Below, in pieces: positions 47,813 to 58,247 of a stretch of 64,000 nucleotides of DNA (the stretch's first letter is position 1; every line of letters starts with the position of its first letter). The position numbers and the translations under genes were made by a program. A model generated the notes under the pieces. That model worked only from the letters and a program-made list of their open reading frames with translations. It did not search any database and had not been told where the DNA came from. This stretch comes from Thalassolituus alkanivorans (GTDB lineage: Bacteria; Pseudomonadota; Gammaproteobacteria; Pseudomonadales; Oceanobacteraceae): NCBI RefSeq assembly GCF_020447205.1, contig NZ_JAJAEL010000037.1, positions 40,451 through 104,450 of the forward strand, in the 5' to 3' direction.

Positions 47813-47830
47813 TTGTCATGCGGTTGTCAT
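47813..47830 (+). promoter_or_regulatory. Pho-box-like site facing the GGDEF/AraC genes
   Basis: TTGTCAT-GCGG-TTGTCAT, two identical 7-base repeats with a 4-base spacer. AGTTAT, a passable -10, begins 11 bases after the second repeat as in PhoB-dependent promoters. This would start transcription near 47854 and supports translation from 47879. Confidence 0.6.
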
Positions 47831-47878
47831 AAAGCCCTGCTAGTTATGCCAGCCATTATTGTTTGGCGGTATTTTTTT

Positions 47879-48790
47879 ATGTTCAGCACGTTGTTTTTAC
47901 ATCGGCGCAAATTACTGTTGGTTTTTGGTTTAGCGTTGGCATCGGTTGTGGCGTCGGTATTGGTCGGTGATGCCAAACACTGGCGTGAAATTGATTGGCT
48001 GGATGTTTTGGGTGAGGGTGGCAGTGCAGTGGCAGTCGCCATCTGGATGCTGTTGATTCTGGGTAGCCGCCCGGCGGGCAGGGTAACGGATCTGTTGACG
48101 CTGGGACTGGGGTTTATTTTTCTGGCGATGTGGCAGGATAACCTGGATGAATTTATCCGTATTCCTGCAGAGCAGTGGTGGGACGCCTGGCTGGAATCGG
48201 TTGCCATGCCTGTTGGTATTGCGTTGCTGACGTATGGTTTATTTCACTGGCACAGTGAGCAGCTGTCGATTAATCGTCAACTGGCCAAACGTGAGCGGTT
48301 ATTCCGCGAACACCGTTTTATCGATGGTCTGACTCAGCTTGGGCGCGCCGATTATTTAAAAGAACAATTACAACAGCATTTAAACAGCACCCGGCCGATG
48401 ACGCTGATGATGGTTGATATTAACGATTTCAGCAGTGTGAACCGTCGTTTTGGTCATCGTGAAGGGGATCGTCTGGTACGCGAGATTTCTGAACTGCTGT
48501 TGCTGAATCTGCGTCAGAGCGATCTTATTTGCCGTTATGCCGGCGACCGCTTTGCTCTGCTGTTACCCGGAACGCAAGGTGAAGCCGCCTTGCAACTGGC
48601 GCAGGAGCTGGAGCTGGCGGTGCAGCATTTTGCGTTTAAACACAGCCAGACGGGAGAAACACTCTATCAACGCATCAGCATAGGCCTGACCGAATGCCGC
48701 CCTGGCGATCAGCCTGCTCAGAGTATTGAGCGGGTTAATCAGGCCTTGCTGACGGCACAGCGTCAGCATGGCTGTTTTCTGGCTGCATGA
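47879..48790 (+). CDS. Membrane protein with degenerate GGDEF domain, I-site retained
   Basis: 303-residue protein: four transmembrane segments (about 12-30, 45-65, 70-90 and 105-122), then a GGDEF domain (about 140-300; FIDGLTQLGRADYL, MMVDINDFSSVNRRFGHREGD). The active-site loop reads AGDRF instead of GGDEF/GGEEF, so cyclase activity is doubtful. The inhibitory-site RxxD is intact as RQSD, exactly five residues before AGDRF. A c-di-GMP-binding receptor role is plausible. ATG 47879 is downstream of a predicted PhoB promoter; in-frame starts at 47846 and 47813 fall in promoter sequence. The stop overlaps the AraC gene by 4 bases (ATGA). Confidence 0.85.
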   Translation: MFSTLFLHRRKLLLVFGLALASVVASVLVGDAKHWREIDWLDVLGEGGSAVAVAIWMLLILGSRPAGRVTDLLTLGLGFIFLAMWQDNLDEFIRIPAEQWWDAWLESVAMPVGIALLTYGLFHWHSEQLSINRQLAKRERLFREHRFIDGLTQLGRADYLKEQLQQHLNSTRPMTLMMVDINDFSSVNRRFGHREGDRLVREISELLLLNLRQSDLICRYAGDRFALLLPGTQGEAALQLAQELELAVQHFAFKHSQTGETLYQRISIGLTECRPGDQPAQSIERVNQALLTAQRQHGCFLAA

Positions 48791-49827
48791 CGATGTATTG
48801 CGGTCGCTGGTATGAGCGTGACGAGCGGTTTATCGCCGCTCATCATCAGCCGGCTCTGCTGATTGACCTGTTACTGGCGCGCGATATTTCCAGCCATAAA
48901 ATACTGCGCGGCAGCGGTCTTTTTTATGATGATATTCTGACCGGCAATCATTACCTTTCCCCCGCACAATTACAGCAGCTCATTATAAACGGGCGGAAAT
49001 TACTGCCTGAAGAGGATTTAAGTTTTCGCTGGGGTGACAGTTTATGGCCCGGACATTATGGCGTATTCAGTCAGTTGCTGGCCAATGCCCCGGATCTGGC
49101 AAGAGCACTGCAGGCGCTGGTGGACTTCCGGCACTTTTTATCACCGCTGCTGTCTCCCCGTATTTATCAGGACGAACGTTATTGTTACGTGCAGTGGCTG
49201 GATGCCTGCGGCCTGCAGGATGAGCGGCGTTTTATGGTTGAAACAGCAATGACCGGATTAACCGCCACGAGTCGCTGGCTGGCACAGGAAACTTTACCCT
49301 GGCGCTATGGTTTCAGCTATGCGCGCCCGGCACAGGACGAGCAGTATCAGGTATATCTGGGGCCGGATCTGCATTTCTCGGTCGGTGTGGATGTGATGAT
49401 GATTGAAAAACACTGGCTGGAAAAAGCCTGGCCGCGAGGTTCGGCAACGGCTTATCAGGTTGCTTTGCGTGAAGCGCAGCCACTGATTGGCAGGGAAGAG
49501 GCCACGAATGGATTTAATGAAGCGGTGTATCATTATTTAACCCGGCAGTTGCGTACACCGCAGAGCTTGCCGGAGGTTGCCCGGGCTTTTGCCATGAGTC
49601 CGGCGACTTTTAAACGGAAACTGCAAAAGCACCACTGCCATTTTCAGCAATTGCAGGATCAGGCACGGCTGCATGTGTGCCTGTATTTATTCCACATTAA
49701 TGGCTGGACCAATGAACAGGTGGCGCATTATCTGAATTTTAATGACACCACCAATTTCCGCCGCGCCTTTAAGCGCTGGTCGGGTCTGACACCGAGCGAC
49801 AGCAAACAACGATTATTGTTTGCCTAG
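48787..49827 (+). CDS. AraC-family regulator with arabinose-binding-like N-terminal domain
   Basis: 346-residue AraC-type regulator of the OruR/ArgR-like group. It has a large N-terminal domain (about 20-210) and a C-terminal double helix-turn-helix (LPEVARAFAMSPATFKRKLQ; WTNEQVAHYLNFNDTTNFRR). The 4-base overlap with the degenerate GGDEF gene suggests coupled translation, perhaps linking a c-di-GMP signal to gene control. It converges on the fatty acid isomerase gene with 19 bases between stops. Confidence 0.88.
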   Translation: MTMYCGRWYERDERFIAAHHQPALLIDLLLARDISSHKILRGSGLFYDDILTGNHYLSPAQLQQLIINGRKLLPEEDLSFRWGDSLWPGHYGVFSQLLANAPDLARALQALVDFRHFLSPLLSPRIYQDERYCYVQWLDACGLQDERRFMVETAMTGLTATSRWLAQETLPWRYGFSYARPAQDEQYQVYLGPDLHFSVGVDVMMIEKHWLEKAWPRGSATAYQVALREAQPLIGREEATNGFNEAVYHYLTRQLRTPQSLPEVARAFAMSPATFKRKLQKHHCHFQQLQDQARLHVCLYLFHINGWTNEQVAHYLNFNDTTNFRRAFKRWSGLTPSDSKQRLLFA

Positions 49828-49846
49828 GGCTGGTGTGGCAGAGACC

Positions 49847-52306
49847 TTAGCGATTTTCCAGACGGTTATAATCCAGCAGCCCGGCATTCAGCGGATCATT
49901 GCGTAAGTACCACTGATGTATCTGATCGCTGTGCGTCCAGAACTGCGGGTCCGTTCGGCGTACGGAAAAACGGTCGGCCAGTTTTTCGTAATCATCTTCA
50001 TCTGTCAGCCCGCTTACTGCACTGACAAAATCATTCAGGCGGAACGATGAAACACGATAATACGCCGATGGATAGGAGCCGATAATTCCGGGTACCAGGG
50101 TCAGATAATCCTCTTGTGGCAGGCGGTTTTCTTCTTCGTAGAGCAGTCCGGTCAGGTTGCTGTGACCGCTGTTGCGAATCAGTGTAAATACCTGACTGTC
50201 TCCCTGCATGTTTTCAACCAGCAATAACGATATTTCCGGCATCAGTGTTGCGGCCTGCCCCTGTACCCGGTTAACACGGCTGAGAATATTCAGCTCCTGT
50301 GGGGTAATCCGGCGTGCAAGATTGTACTTATCTTCCAGTACCGGCTGCAGGTGCTGGCGCAGTTTTTCATACAACTCGGCCTGTGGGTTCTGGCTGTGAT
50401 AGGTAATCGCCGGATCGTTGAGGATGTGTTTCTCATAACTGACCAGATGTTGTTTTACACTATCGGATGCATCGCGATACCAGTAGTTTGCCAGGCGTAC
50501 GCGTTCTTCTTGCGGCAGCAGAGCAAGGAAATTAGATTCTCCTTCCATACGCAGAAAATCCATATATAGACGGGTCATCAGCTGATGACCGATGTTGCCG
50601 TAGACATCAAACTCAGCAACCAGCAGATAGTGAATTCGCTCCAGTAATGAGTAGTTAATAACCCAGGCCGTTTTCGGGTGCTGGCCTACCATGCCTTTTA
50701 CGACAGTCGAGCTGTCAAAATGACGGAAAATTGTTAAGGCTGCATTGGCATTCTGTATCGCACCGGATGAGGATTGTTTTTTCCGGGTGGAAACGCTGTT
50801 ATTGCCAGGCCAGATCAGGTTCAGATCAACGGCATTACCATCGGGAAATTTTTCTGCCAGAGCAACATTCTTGGCATCCAGATATTCATTGTGCAGGCTG
50901 GAGTAACGCAGCCAGTTGGTGATAATTCCGGAATTACTTTCTGCCTCTCCGGGTAAACGAAGATGATCACTTTGATCTATCAGAAACTGACTGTAGTCAG
51001 GGTCTTTATGCATTTCCGGGTCAACAAAAAATACCCAGAAATGGTCGTCGATGACGTTCAGGGCAACCTGTCCGCGGCACACCGGGCCTTTAATAAATCC
51101 GGTGATGATGTATTCGGATTCTTCCAGCATAAAACGGTAACGGGCATTGACCGGTAGCTGAGAAAAAGCAATGAACGGATTGGCTGCGGTTTCCGGTTTA
51201 TAATCGGGCAGATAATCCACCTTATATTCAGGCTCGATAAACAGAGCCTTAATCCAGTCCATACGTTCGTTATTCAGGCGGTAAGGCATATGGGTTTTTG
51301 CAACAACGCTGCTGCTGTCGCGCAGTAGTCGGTAATAAACACGCTTAACCTGCGGGTCATCGTAAGGCCGGCGTGTTGCTACCGGATTGATGGGCAACCC
51401 TGGTGGCGTGGACGAACGCACCAGCTTGAAAAAGTATTCCGGCCGGTTAATGGGTTGTTGATTGCGGAATAATGGCTCGGGAGAAAAATACAGGCTGGCC
51501 AGAAACAAATGTTCGTAAATATAGCGACTGGTCAGTCGTTGCTTTAAATTGTCCTGATTCAGGAAAGCTTCCCAGTGTTCAACTTCGGCCTGTATCGCAT
51601 CAGGCAGGGGAAGATCCGCTGCCAGAGCCGCGCCATCTTTCAGCCATTGGGTAAGTTTGGAATATTCATCATTGCTGAGTGCCGGTAATGCGTAGGGCAT
51701 GCCCCACAGTGGATGCTTATCAGCATATTCAGCAAATTCTTTCTGGGTCGGACACTGCTGGCTGCGGTTCAGACCCAGCTCAAAATCATCGTCGTCGAGG
51801 AGTTTTTCTGCAGGCAGCGGGTTGTTCGCTTTTAATGTCAGCATCTGATAAAGAACGCTGTTCTGCAGATTAATTTCAGCCGTTTGTGAACGCTCGTTGA
51901 GAACCGGGAAAAAATCTTTCTTACGCCATTCTTCGGTGGTTCGTGCATCAATGCCGAGGCGGGTGGGTTCACTGGCGAGAATTCGGGTACCATCGTACAC
52001 CAGAGTCTTATTGGCACCGCGCATAATCCCTTCCGGGGATGACAATTTAAGCTGGCAGGGCGCATCGTAACAGCCATGACAAACCACGCAGCGGTTTTCC
52101 AGAATCGGACGTATATCCTGGCGATAATGGCGTGCCTGGCTGCTGTTGGCTTCGGCTCTGCGATCGGTAATAACGGTTTTACCAAAAAGTTCATCAGCGC
52201 TCAGGCCAACGCCGACGGTTGCGCAACCGGCAATCAGAAGTGTCAGAAGGCCAGGTTTGAAAAGACGGTAAAGACGGGGAAAACGCTGTCGCAGCAGAGC
52301 AGACAT
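49847..52306 (-). CDS. cti: Fatty acid cis/trans isomerase
   Basis: 819-residue periplasmic heme enzyme converting cis to trans unsaturated membrane fatty acids in place, a fast response to solvents, heat or other membrane stress. An N-terminal hydrophobic signal (about 12-35) is followed by the c-type heme motif CVVCH (about 93-97) in IRPILENRCVVCHGC. The remainder fits Cti across its length (RPYDDPQVKRVYYRLLRDSS). Found in Pseudomonas, Vibrio and marine relatives. Monocistronic. Confidence 0.93.
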   Translation of the reverse strand: MSALLRQRFPRLYRLFKPGLLTLLIAGCATVGVGLSADELFGKTVITDRRAEANSSQARHYRQDIRPILENRCVVCHGCYDAPCQLKLSSPEGIMRGANKTLVYDGTRILASEPTRLGIDARTTEEWRKKDFFPVLNERSQTAEINLQNSVLYQMLTLKANNPLPAEKLLDDDDFELGLNRSQQCPTQKEFAEYADKHPLWGMPYALPALSNDEYSKLTQWLKDGAALAADLPLPDAIQAEVEHWEAFLNQDNLKQRLTSRYIYEHLFLASLYFSPEPLFRNQQPINRPEYFFKLVRSSTPPGLPINPVATRRPYDDPQVKRVYYRLLRDSSSVVAKTHMPYRLNNERMDWIKALFIEPEYKVDYLPDYKPETAANPFIAFSQLPVNARYRFMLEESEYIITGFIKGPVCRGQVALNVIDDHFWVFFVDPEMHKDPDYSQFLIDQSDHLRLPGEAESNSGIITNWLRYSSLHNEYLDAKNVALAEKFPDGNAVDLNLIWPGNNSVSTRKKQSSSGAIQNANAALTIFRHFDSSTVVKGMVGQHPKTAWVINYSLLERIHYLLVAEFDVYGNIGHQLMTRLYMDFLRMEGESNFLALLPQEERVRLANYWYRDASDSVKQHLVSYEKHILNDPAITYHSQNPQAELYEKLRQHLQPVLEDKYNLARRITPQELNILSRVNRVQGQAATLMPEISLLLVENMQGDSQVFTLIRNSGHSNLTGLLYEEENRLPQEDYLTLVPGIIGSYPSAYYRVSSFRLNDFVSAVSGLTDEDDYEKLADRFSVRRTDPQFWTHSDQIHQWYLRNDPLNAGLLDYNRLENR

Positions 52307-52408
52307 AAAGACTCCAGGGCAAAAAACTCTGCTTATTATAGCGGCGCCCGGATAAGCATAACAGCCGGAAGGCGGAGCCTCCGCGGCTGTCAGGTTTTGC
52401 TGCAGCTA

Positions 52409-53077
52409 TCAGGCGTAATCGTAAGGGCCACCTTTTTCCAGTGCTGTCTGGTAGGTTGGTAAAGCGTGAACGCGCTTTACCCAGGCGGCAATGTTCGGAT
52501 ATTCAGATGCCTGGCTACCACGATTAAGAGCGGCTTCCAGAGGGAATATCAGCTGGAAATCGGCACCGGTTATCTGCTCTCCTGCGAACCAGGAGTTACT
52601 GCCCAGATGTTGCTCAATATAACGCAGGTTATTCTGCACATTAGGACCAACATAGCTTTGCATGACTTTGTCGGCGATACCGCGGGCAATGGGTTTGATA
52701 AAAAATGGCATTGGAGCCGTTTTGATTTTATTAAAAATCAATGACATCACCATCAGTGGCATTAATGATCCTTCGGCATAGTGCAGCCAGTAAAGATATT
52801 GCCAGTAGGTGGCGGAGCCTTCTTCAGGCAGAAAGCGTTCTTTGCCATAAGTGCGGATTAAATATTCGATAATCAGCCCGGATTCAGCAATGGTCTGGTC
52901 ACCGTCGGTAATAACCGGTGATTTACCCAGTGGATGGATGGCTTTCAGGCTGGCGGGCGCCAGTGATGTTTTGGCATCACGTTCGTAATGCTTGATGGTG
53001 TAGTCAACGCCCAGCTCTTCCAGTAACCAGATAATACGCTGTGAACGTGAGTTGTTCAGGTGATGCAGTGTGATCAT
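52409..53077 (-). CDS. Glutathione S-transferase
   Basis: 222-residue soluble GST. The thioredoxin-like N-terminal domain (ITLHHLNNSRSQRIIWLLEE; the Ser in NSRS is the probable catalytic residue; PVI and ESG glutathione-contact motifs) and a helical C-terminal domain are complete. Separated from the chemoreceptor gene upstream by a repeat element. Confidence 0.92.
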   Translation of the reverse strand: MITLHHLNNSRSQRIIWLLEELGVDYTIKHYERDAKTSLAPASLKAIHPLGKSPVITDGDQTIAESGLIIEYLIRTYGKERFLPEEGSATYWQYLYWLHYAEGSLMPLMVMSLIFNKIKTAPMPFFIKPIARGIADKVMQSYVGPNVQNNLRYIEQHLGSNSWFAGEQITGADFQLIFPLEAALNRGSQASEYPNIAAWVKRVHALPTYQTALEKGGPYDYA

Positions 53078-53113
53078 AAATCATTCTCTGGGTTGCAATA
53101 TGAAATCAGTGCC

Positions 53114-53374
53114 TAGGGCCTGTTGACACTAATTAAACAGGCCTGTTATCGGATAAAAATTCTTCAGACAAGGCGCTGAGAGTGTGGCCTAACGGGTTAA
53201 GCGAGCGAACAGCAACGCTGGATGAGGGATTTTTAGCCATAACCCTTCGGGCTGAGACCAGTTTTCCCCACTAACTTCGTCGCTCGTCATTCATTTAGCC
53301 CGCTAATATCTCTCCTTGTTCTGAGAAAAACTGGCTCTCAGCAGGCCCGATTCACTTAGTGTCAACAGGCCCTA
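53114..53374. repeat. TA-flanked palindromic repeat element, copy 4
   Basis: 261-bp copy with ends TAGGGCCTGTTGACACTAA and its complement, one base different from the others in each arm (GTTGAC for GTCGAC) in a matching, compensatory way. It lies between the GST and chemoreceptor genes and, unlike the other three, does not form a stop codon. Confidence 0.85.
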
Positions 53375-53471
53375 AGAATGCAGGTAAAATCATTCATTGC
53401 GCAGAGTCATTTGTGCCAGTGGATTATTTTTACCCGGGAAGGAAATCGCTGCCCTGTGGCGTTTGGAAGGC

Positions 53472-53505
53472 CCGGTGTGCGTTCAGATTTTTATCCGCAC
53501 ACCGG
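53472..53505. other. Stem-loop after the chemoreceptor gene
   Basis: 10-bp stem CCGGTGTGCG/CGCACACCGG with a 14-base loop, 10 bases after the chemoreceptor stop. No T-run follows, so it is not a classical terminator; an RNA-stabilising 3' end is possible. Confidence 0.5.
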
Positions 53506-53514
53506 TCAGGGGTA

Positions 53515-55830
53515 TCAGAATTTAAACTCGCTGATCTGACTGCGGATGGTGGTGGTGATGTTATCCAGATCCGCACTGGAATTCTGAATCATGGCCGTCG
53601 CATCAAGGATGCCATCAGACAGGTCTTTTACATGGGTAATATTGCGGCTGATTTCAGTGGTTACACAGCTTTGCTCTTCCGCTGCCGTCGCGATCTGGGC
53701 ACTCATTTCTTCCATCTGATCGATCAGGGCTGACACTTCGTCCATCAGGCGAGCGGTTCCTTCCACTTTTTCCAGACTGTCGTCCGTGCCTTCCTGTGAT
53801 GTGCTCATGGCCTGTTGTGCACTGCTGACGCATTGTTGCAGTGACTGAATTTTGCTGCGGATTTCTTCGGTGCTCTGCGCGGTGCGGGAGGCGAGTGTCC
53901 GGACTTCATCGGCAACCACGGCAAAACCACGACCCTGTTCACCCGCACGGGCAGCCTCAATGGCCGCATTCAGCGCCAGCAGGTTGGTTTGTTCGGCAAT
54001 GGTCTGAATCACATCCAGCACCGCACCGATACCTTCGCTTTCTTTGGCCAGTTGTTCCATGCCAGCAATAGATACGCTCATATTTTGCTGCAGCTGGTTG
54101 ATGGTGGTGCGTGCGGTGTTGGACATGTCGTGGCTTTCTTTTACCCGGTTACGGGTGTTGCGCATATTTTCGGCGGCCAGCTCGGCGTGGCTTGCCACTT
54201 CACTCACTGACGCGCTGACTTCGGTGGTGGCGGTTGCTGCAGAATTCACTTCTTCGTTTTGTTGGGTCACCTGATCGGCTGTAGCGTTACTCGATTTTTT
54301 CAGTTGTTCCGAATGGCGGGTCAGGGTATCTGCGGTCTGCTGCATTTCACCAAAAAATGATTGCAGCTGACGGAATAACTGATTCAGTGCCTGACCCAGC
54401 TGAACAAATTCGGCAGCACCTTTTTCGCTGAAGGTTGCGTTTAGTTCGCGCCGTTCAGCGACCTGACGAATCCGGTCAATCACATTGACAATCGGGCGGG
54501 TGACGCGGTTACCGCTCCAGATACCAATTGCCGTCATCAGACCGGCCATTACCAGGATCAGAATGATGCTGTTACGGATTAGTGTGTCTGTCATCTGGCT
54601 GACCGTTGCATAGGCTTCATCGCGGTCAATCTCGCTGATCAGTGCCCAGCGGGTGCCGACAAAATCGATATAGGTATAGGCCGACAGTACGGGAACATCA
54701 CGGTAGTCGTTGATGGTTTGTATACCACTTTCGCCCTGTAATGCTTTTTTGACCGATGGCGTATCCAGCGGCTGCAGGCCAATGGAGGAATTGCGCTGAT
54801 CAATTTCATTCAGCAGCGTTTTGGATAAGCCAGCCTGCTGCAGAGCCTTAAGATAGGCGGTTTTGTCTTCGATTAAAAAACGGCTCTGACTGCGCGGTGT
54901 CATATCCTGGCCGACCAGATAGCTTTCGCCGGATTGGCCAAAGCCGACTTCAGCCCAGCGGCTGTCGTTGGTCATAATGCCGTTAATTTTATCGACCGGC
55001 ATCTGAAAGATCAGGACTCCGCTGCGTTTACCATCGGTAAAAATGGGCGTGGCAATAAAAGAGGCCGGGGCATTGTAAGAGGGCATGTAAACGGCAAAAT
55101 CACTGAATGCGACCTGGCCTTCTGGCAGGCTCATGGCTTTGTTGAATACGTCGGCGATGCCACTGTCTTTATAGGGGCCGGTGCGCAGAGAGGTGGCAAA
55201 ATCCAGCTCTTTAAAGACCGAGTAAATAATATGCCCGCTGTCAGCATCGGCGATAAATACATCGTAATAGCCAAAGCGCTGCTGAAACTGACGCAGATAA
55301 GGATGAATGGTGCGGTGCAGCTCATCGTATTCAGTACCATTGTTGAGCGCGATCAGTTCGGCTTTGGCGCCCAGCGGGTGACTGTTGCCGCTGATATAGG
55401 CACTTTGCAGATAACGGGCATTATCACCCAGCTGGGAATATAGCTGCTGTTGCGGCGCATTCTGGCCGTCGTTCAGTCTTGCAAAGGTGGCGTTGAAATC
55501 GTTGGCGTAGTAGTTTTTTAACGGCTGTTCATCGAGTGCTTCGCCGTACTGCAGCGGGTAATCGAAGAACGCGGTTTTCAGCAGCACGGCAGATTGCTGG
55601 ATCAGTGGGCTGCTGCTTAAGGTAATCAGCTGGGATTCAAGAGTTGCCAGATAGCGTTCGATGCTGGCTTTATTCAGGTCACGGCGGCTGATTAATGCCT
55701 GAACAACCTGTTGGTCAGCACCTTCCCTGGCGGTGGTTACGGAAGTCTCACTGCCAATGAAGGCTGTCAGAATAACGGCGCAGAGGGTGCTGGCAACAAT
55801 CGTCAGTACCAATTGATGTTTTACATTCAT
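53515..55830 (-). CDS. Methyl-accepting chemotaxis protein with large periplasmic sensor
   Basis: 771-residue chemoreceptor. Order: TM1 (about 7-27), an unusually large periplasmic dCache-type sensor (about 30-415), TM2 (about 420-440), HAMP (about 445-495), then a methyl-accepting coiled coil with the conserved tip [20 protein letters not shown]. Ligand unknown. Monocistronic. Its 3' side carries a stem-loop and a dispersed repeat. Confidence 0.95.
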   Translation of the reverse strand: MNVKHQLVLTIVASTLCAVILTAFIGSETSVTTAREGADQQVVQALISRRDLNKASIERYLATLESQLITLSSSPLIQQSAVLLKTAFFDYPLQYGEALDEQPLKNYYANDFNATFARLNDGQNAPQQQLYSQLGDNARYLQSAYISGNSHPLGAKAELIALNNGTEYDELHRTIHPYLRQFQQRFGYYDVFIADADSGHIIYSVFKELDFATSLRTGPYKDSGIADVFNKAMSLPEGQVAFSDFAVYMPSYNAPASFIATPIFTDGKRSGVLIFQMPVDKINGIMTNDSRWAEVGFGQSGESYLVGQDMTPRSQSRFLIEDKTAYLKALQQAGLSKTLLNEIDQRNSSIGLQPLDTPSVKKALQGESGIQTINDYRDVPVLSAYTYIDFVGTRWALISEIDRDEAYATVSQMTDTLIRNSIILILVMAGLMTAIGIWSGNRVTRPIVNVIDRIRQVAERRELNATFSEKGAAEFVQLGQALNQLFRQLQSFFGEMQQTADTLTRHSEQLKKSSNATADQVTQQNEEVNSAATATTEVSASVSEVASHAELAAENMRNTRNRVKESHDMSNTARTTINQLQQNMSVSIAGMEQLAKESEGIGAVLDVIQTIAEQTNLLALNAAIEAARAGEQGRGFAVVADEVRTLASRTAQSTEEIRSKIQSLQQCVSSAQQAMSTSQEGTDDSLEKVEGTARLMDEVSALIDQMEEMSAQIATAAEEQSCVTTEISRNITHVKDLSDGILDATAMIQNSSADLDNITTTIRSQISEFKF

Positions 55831-55952
55831 TAACAGGATCCATATTCAGGCTTTGCTATAAAGCGTAGAATAAACCGCAGTATTTTTCGGGGAATATCCT
55901 GATAATCTCACGCCATTCTGTGGTGATTTAGTATTAAAACCGGAGTAACACA

Positions 55953-56183
55953 ATGGAACGAACTGAACGCGACTTTTTCGCACGTGATAAAGAAGATCAG
56001 GATGCTTTCCTGAGCCAGACCTGGTGCAACAACTGTATGGAAGCCGATCTGGGCATGGTTGAGCCGGTAGAATTTGAGCAGGAAGGTGTGATCTTTATCG
56101 AAGGTAAGTGCGCCAAATGTGGCGAGCCGGTAACCACCGAGATTGCCGATGACAGTACCGATGGTGACTGGGACGACGAGTAA
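55953..56183 (+). CDS. Small zinc-ribbon-like acidic protein
   Basis: 76-residue protein with two CxxC pairs, WCNNCMEAD (about 25-28) and KCAKCGEPV (about 53-56), typical of a zinc ribbon. The N-terminus and C-terminus are acidic, ending SDDDW-like residues. Not recognised as a named family. A clear ribosome site (GGAGTAAC) precedes the ATG and a hairpin (56197-56217, GGGAGCCTG/CAGGCTCCC) follows. Confidence 0.7.
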   Translation: MERTERDFFARDKEDQDAFLSQTWCNNCMEADLGMVEPVEFEQEGVIFIEGKCAKCGEPVTTEIADDSTDGDWDDE

Positions 56184-56257
56184 TCGTTCTGATTGTGGGA
56201 GCCTGAAGCAGGCTCCCGGGCATGACTGCTGGCGCGCTGAACAGCGGTTTGAACAGT

Positions 56258-56704
56258 TCAGCTGTCGCGGTTGATATAACGTAAAATCTCCACCACCTGC
56301 AGCGGCGTTTCACAGACCGCCATTGCCGCAGCATCCACTTCTTTCAGCGGGTGAGTCAGGGCCGGATCGTGTTGCACGATCAGCGATTTCCCCAGCGCCG
56401 CAGCGTAGCCTGCATCAAAGGCCGCATTCCACTGCTTGTACTGATCACCAAAACGCACCACCACAATATCGGCATCGGCAATCAGCTTGCGGGTACGCAG
56501 TGCATTGATCTTGGCGGCCTTATGATCTTTCCAGAAGGCTTTCTCTTCGGCGCCCAGAATCTGGTCGCCGCAGTCGTCGCTGGCGCCATGATTGGTATTT
56601 GGCCCGGTCAGTTCAACGTCCAGCCCGGCATCAGCAACGCCACGGGCAATGTCAGCGCGCCAGTCCGTATGAATTTCGCCGGATAAATACACGGTCAGTT
56701 TCAT
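56258..56704 (-). CDS. YtoQ family protein
   Basis: 148-residue soluble protein of the YtoQ family with a nucleoside deoxyribosyltransferase-like fold (VYLSGEIHTDWRADIARGV, ADIVVVRFGDQYKQWNAAFD). Function unknown. ATG 56704 starts the conserved protein; the open frame runs 37 codons further. Last gene of arsC-wrbA-DUF2069-ytoQ. Confidence 0.85.
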   Translation of the reverse strand: MKLTVYLSGEIHTDWRADIARGVADAGLDVELTGPNTNHGASDDCGDQILGAEEKAFWKDHKAAKINALRTRKLIADADIVVVRFGDQYKQWNAAFDAGYAAALGKSLIVQHDPALTHPLKEVDAAAMAVCETPLQVVEILRYINRDS

Positions 56705-56718
56705 GGTATGAATTCCTG

Positions 56719-57092
56719 TTATTCGTGGGTGGTTGCAGCCGTTTGATTGACAGCTGCAGCATCGGCCTTGGCCCAGCGGGTGTACAGCATGCTGCTGAGG
56801 AACAGTACGATGCACAGGCTGGCGGCCGTGAATGAGCCGAGGCCAACCAGTACGGCAAAGCTCAGAATCGCCATATACGACAGCCAGGCCGCGGCTTTGT
56901 GTGAGCGCTTGATCAGGCCGGGAATAAATAGCAGGAAAGGCAGCACTTTAATCAGCCACCAGAGTACGCCAACAGCGTAATTGGCAGTGCCTTCACTGCC
57001 CGCCGGAGCGTTGCTCAGCGTGCCGTACAGTAACACCAGCAGAACCGCCAGATAGCTGGCCAGCATGATGCGGTATGCATTCAGGGTTTTCA

Positions 57093-57093
<1 letters not shown>
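56719..57093 (-). CDS. DUF2069 membrane protein
   Basis: 124-residue protein with four predicted transmembrane segments and the DUF2069 core (LWWLIKVLPFLLFIPGLI). Often encoded after wrbA in gammaproteobacteria. The start overlaps the wrbA stop by one base. Confidence 0.85.
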
Positions 57094-58048
<955 letters not shown>

Positions 58049-58247
58049 GCTTTGCGTGTCCTGTGTCGTTGTCCGGAATTACCGGCAGCGGATGATGTCT
58101 GGCGGCCGTGAACAGCCTGTCGGGCAATTTTGTCTCACGGACTGAATGGCCGGTATCTTAACAAAGGATGCCCGCGCTGAGGAAAAGCTTGCGTAAAAAG
58201 CCGGTATTTTTGTTTCCGGCAGCACTCAGACGAACGGGAAATTGAAT

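Larger units (their letters stand above)
47394..47878. other. Intergenic region between the receptor and the GGDEF gene
   Basis: About 485 bases without a credible gene, holding the divergent promoters. Pho-box-like repeats occur near each end (47495-47512 facing the receptor, 47813-47830 facing the GGDEF gene). A 14-base fragment AGGGCCTGTCGACA at 47439-47452 matches the end of the dispersed repeat element and may be a relic. Confidence 0.65.
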
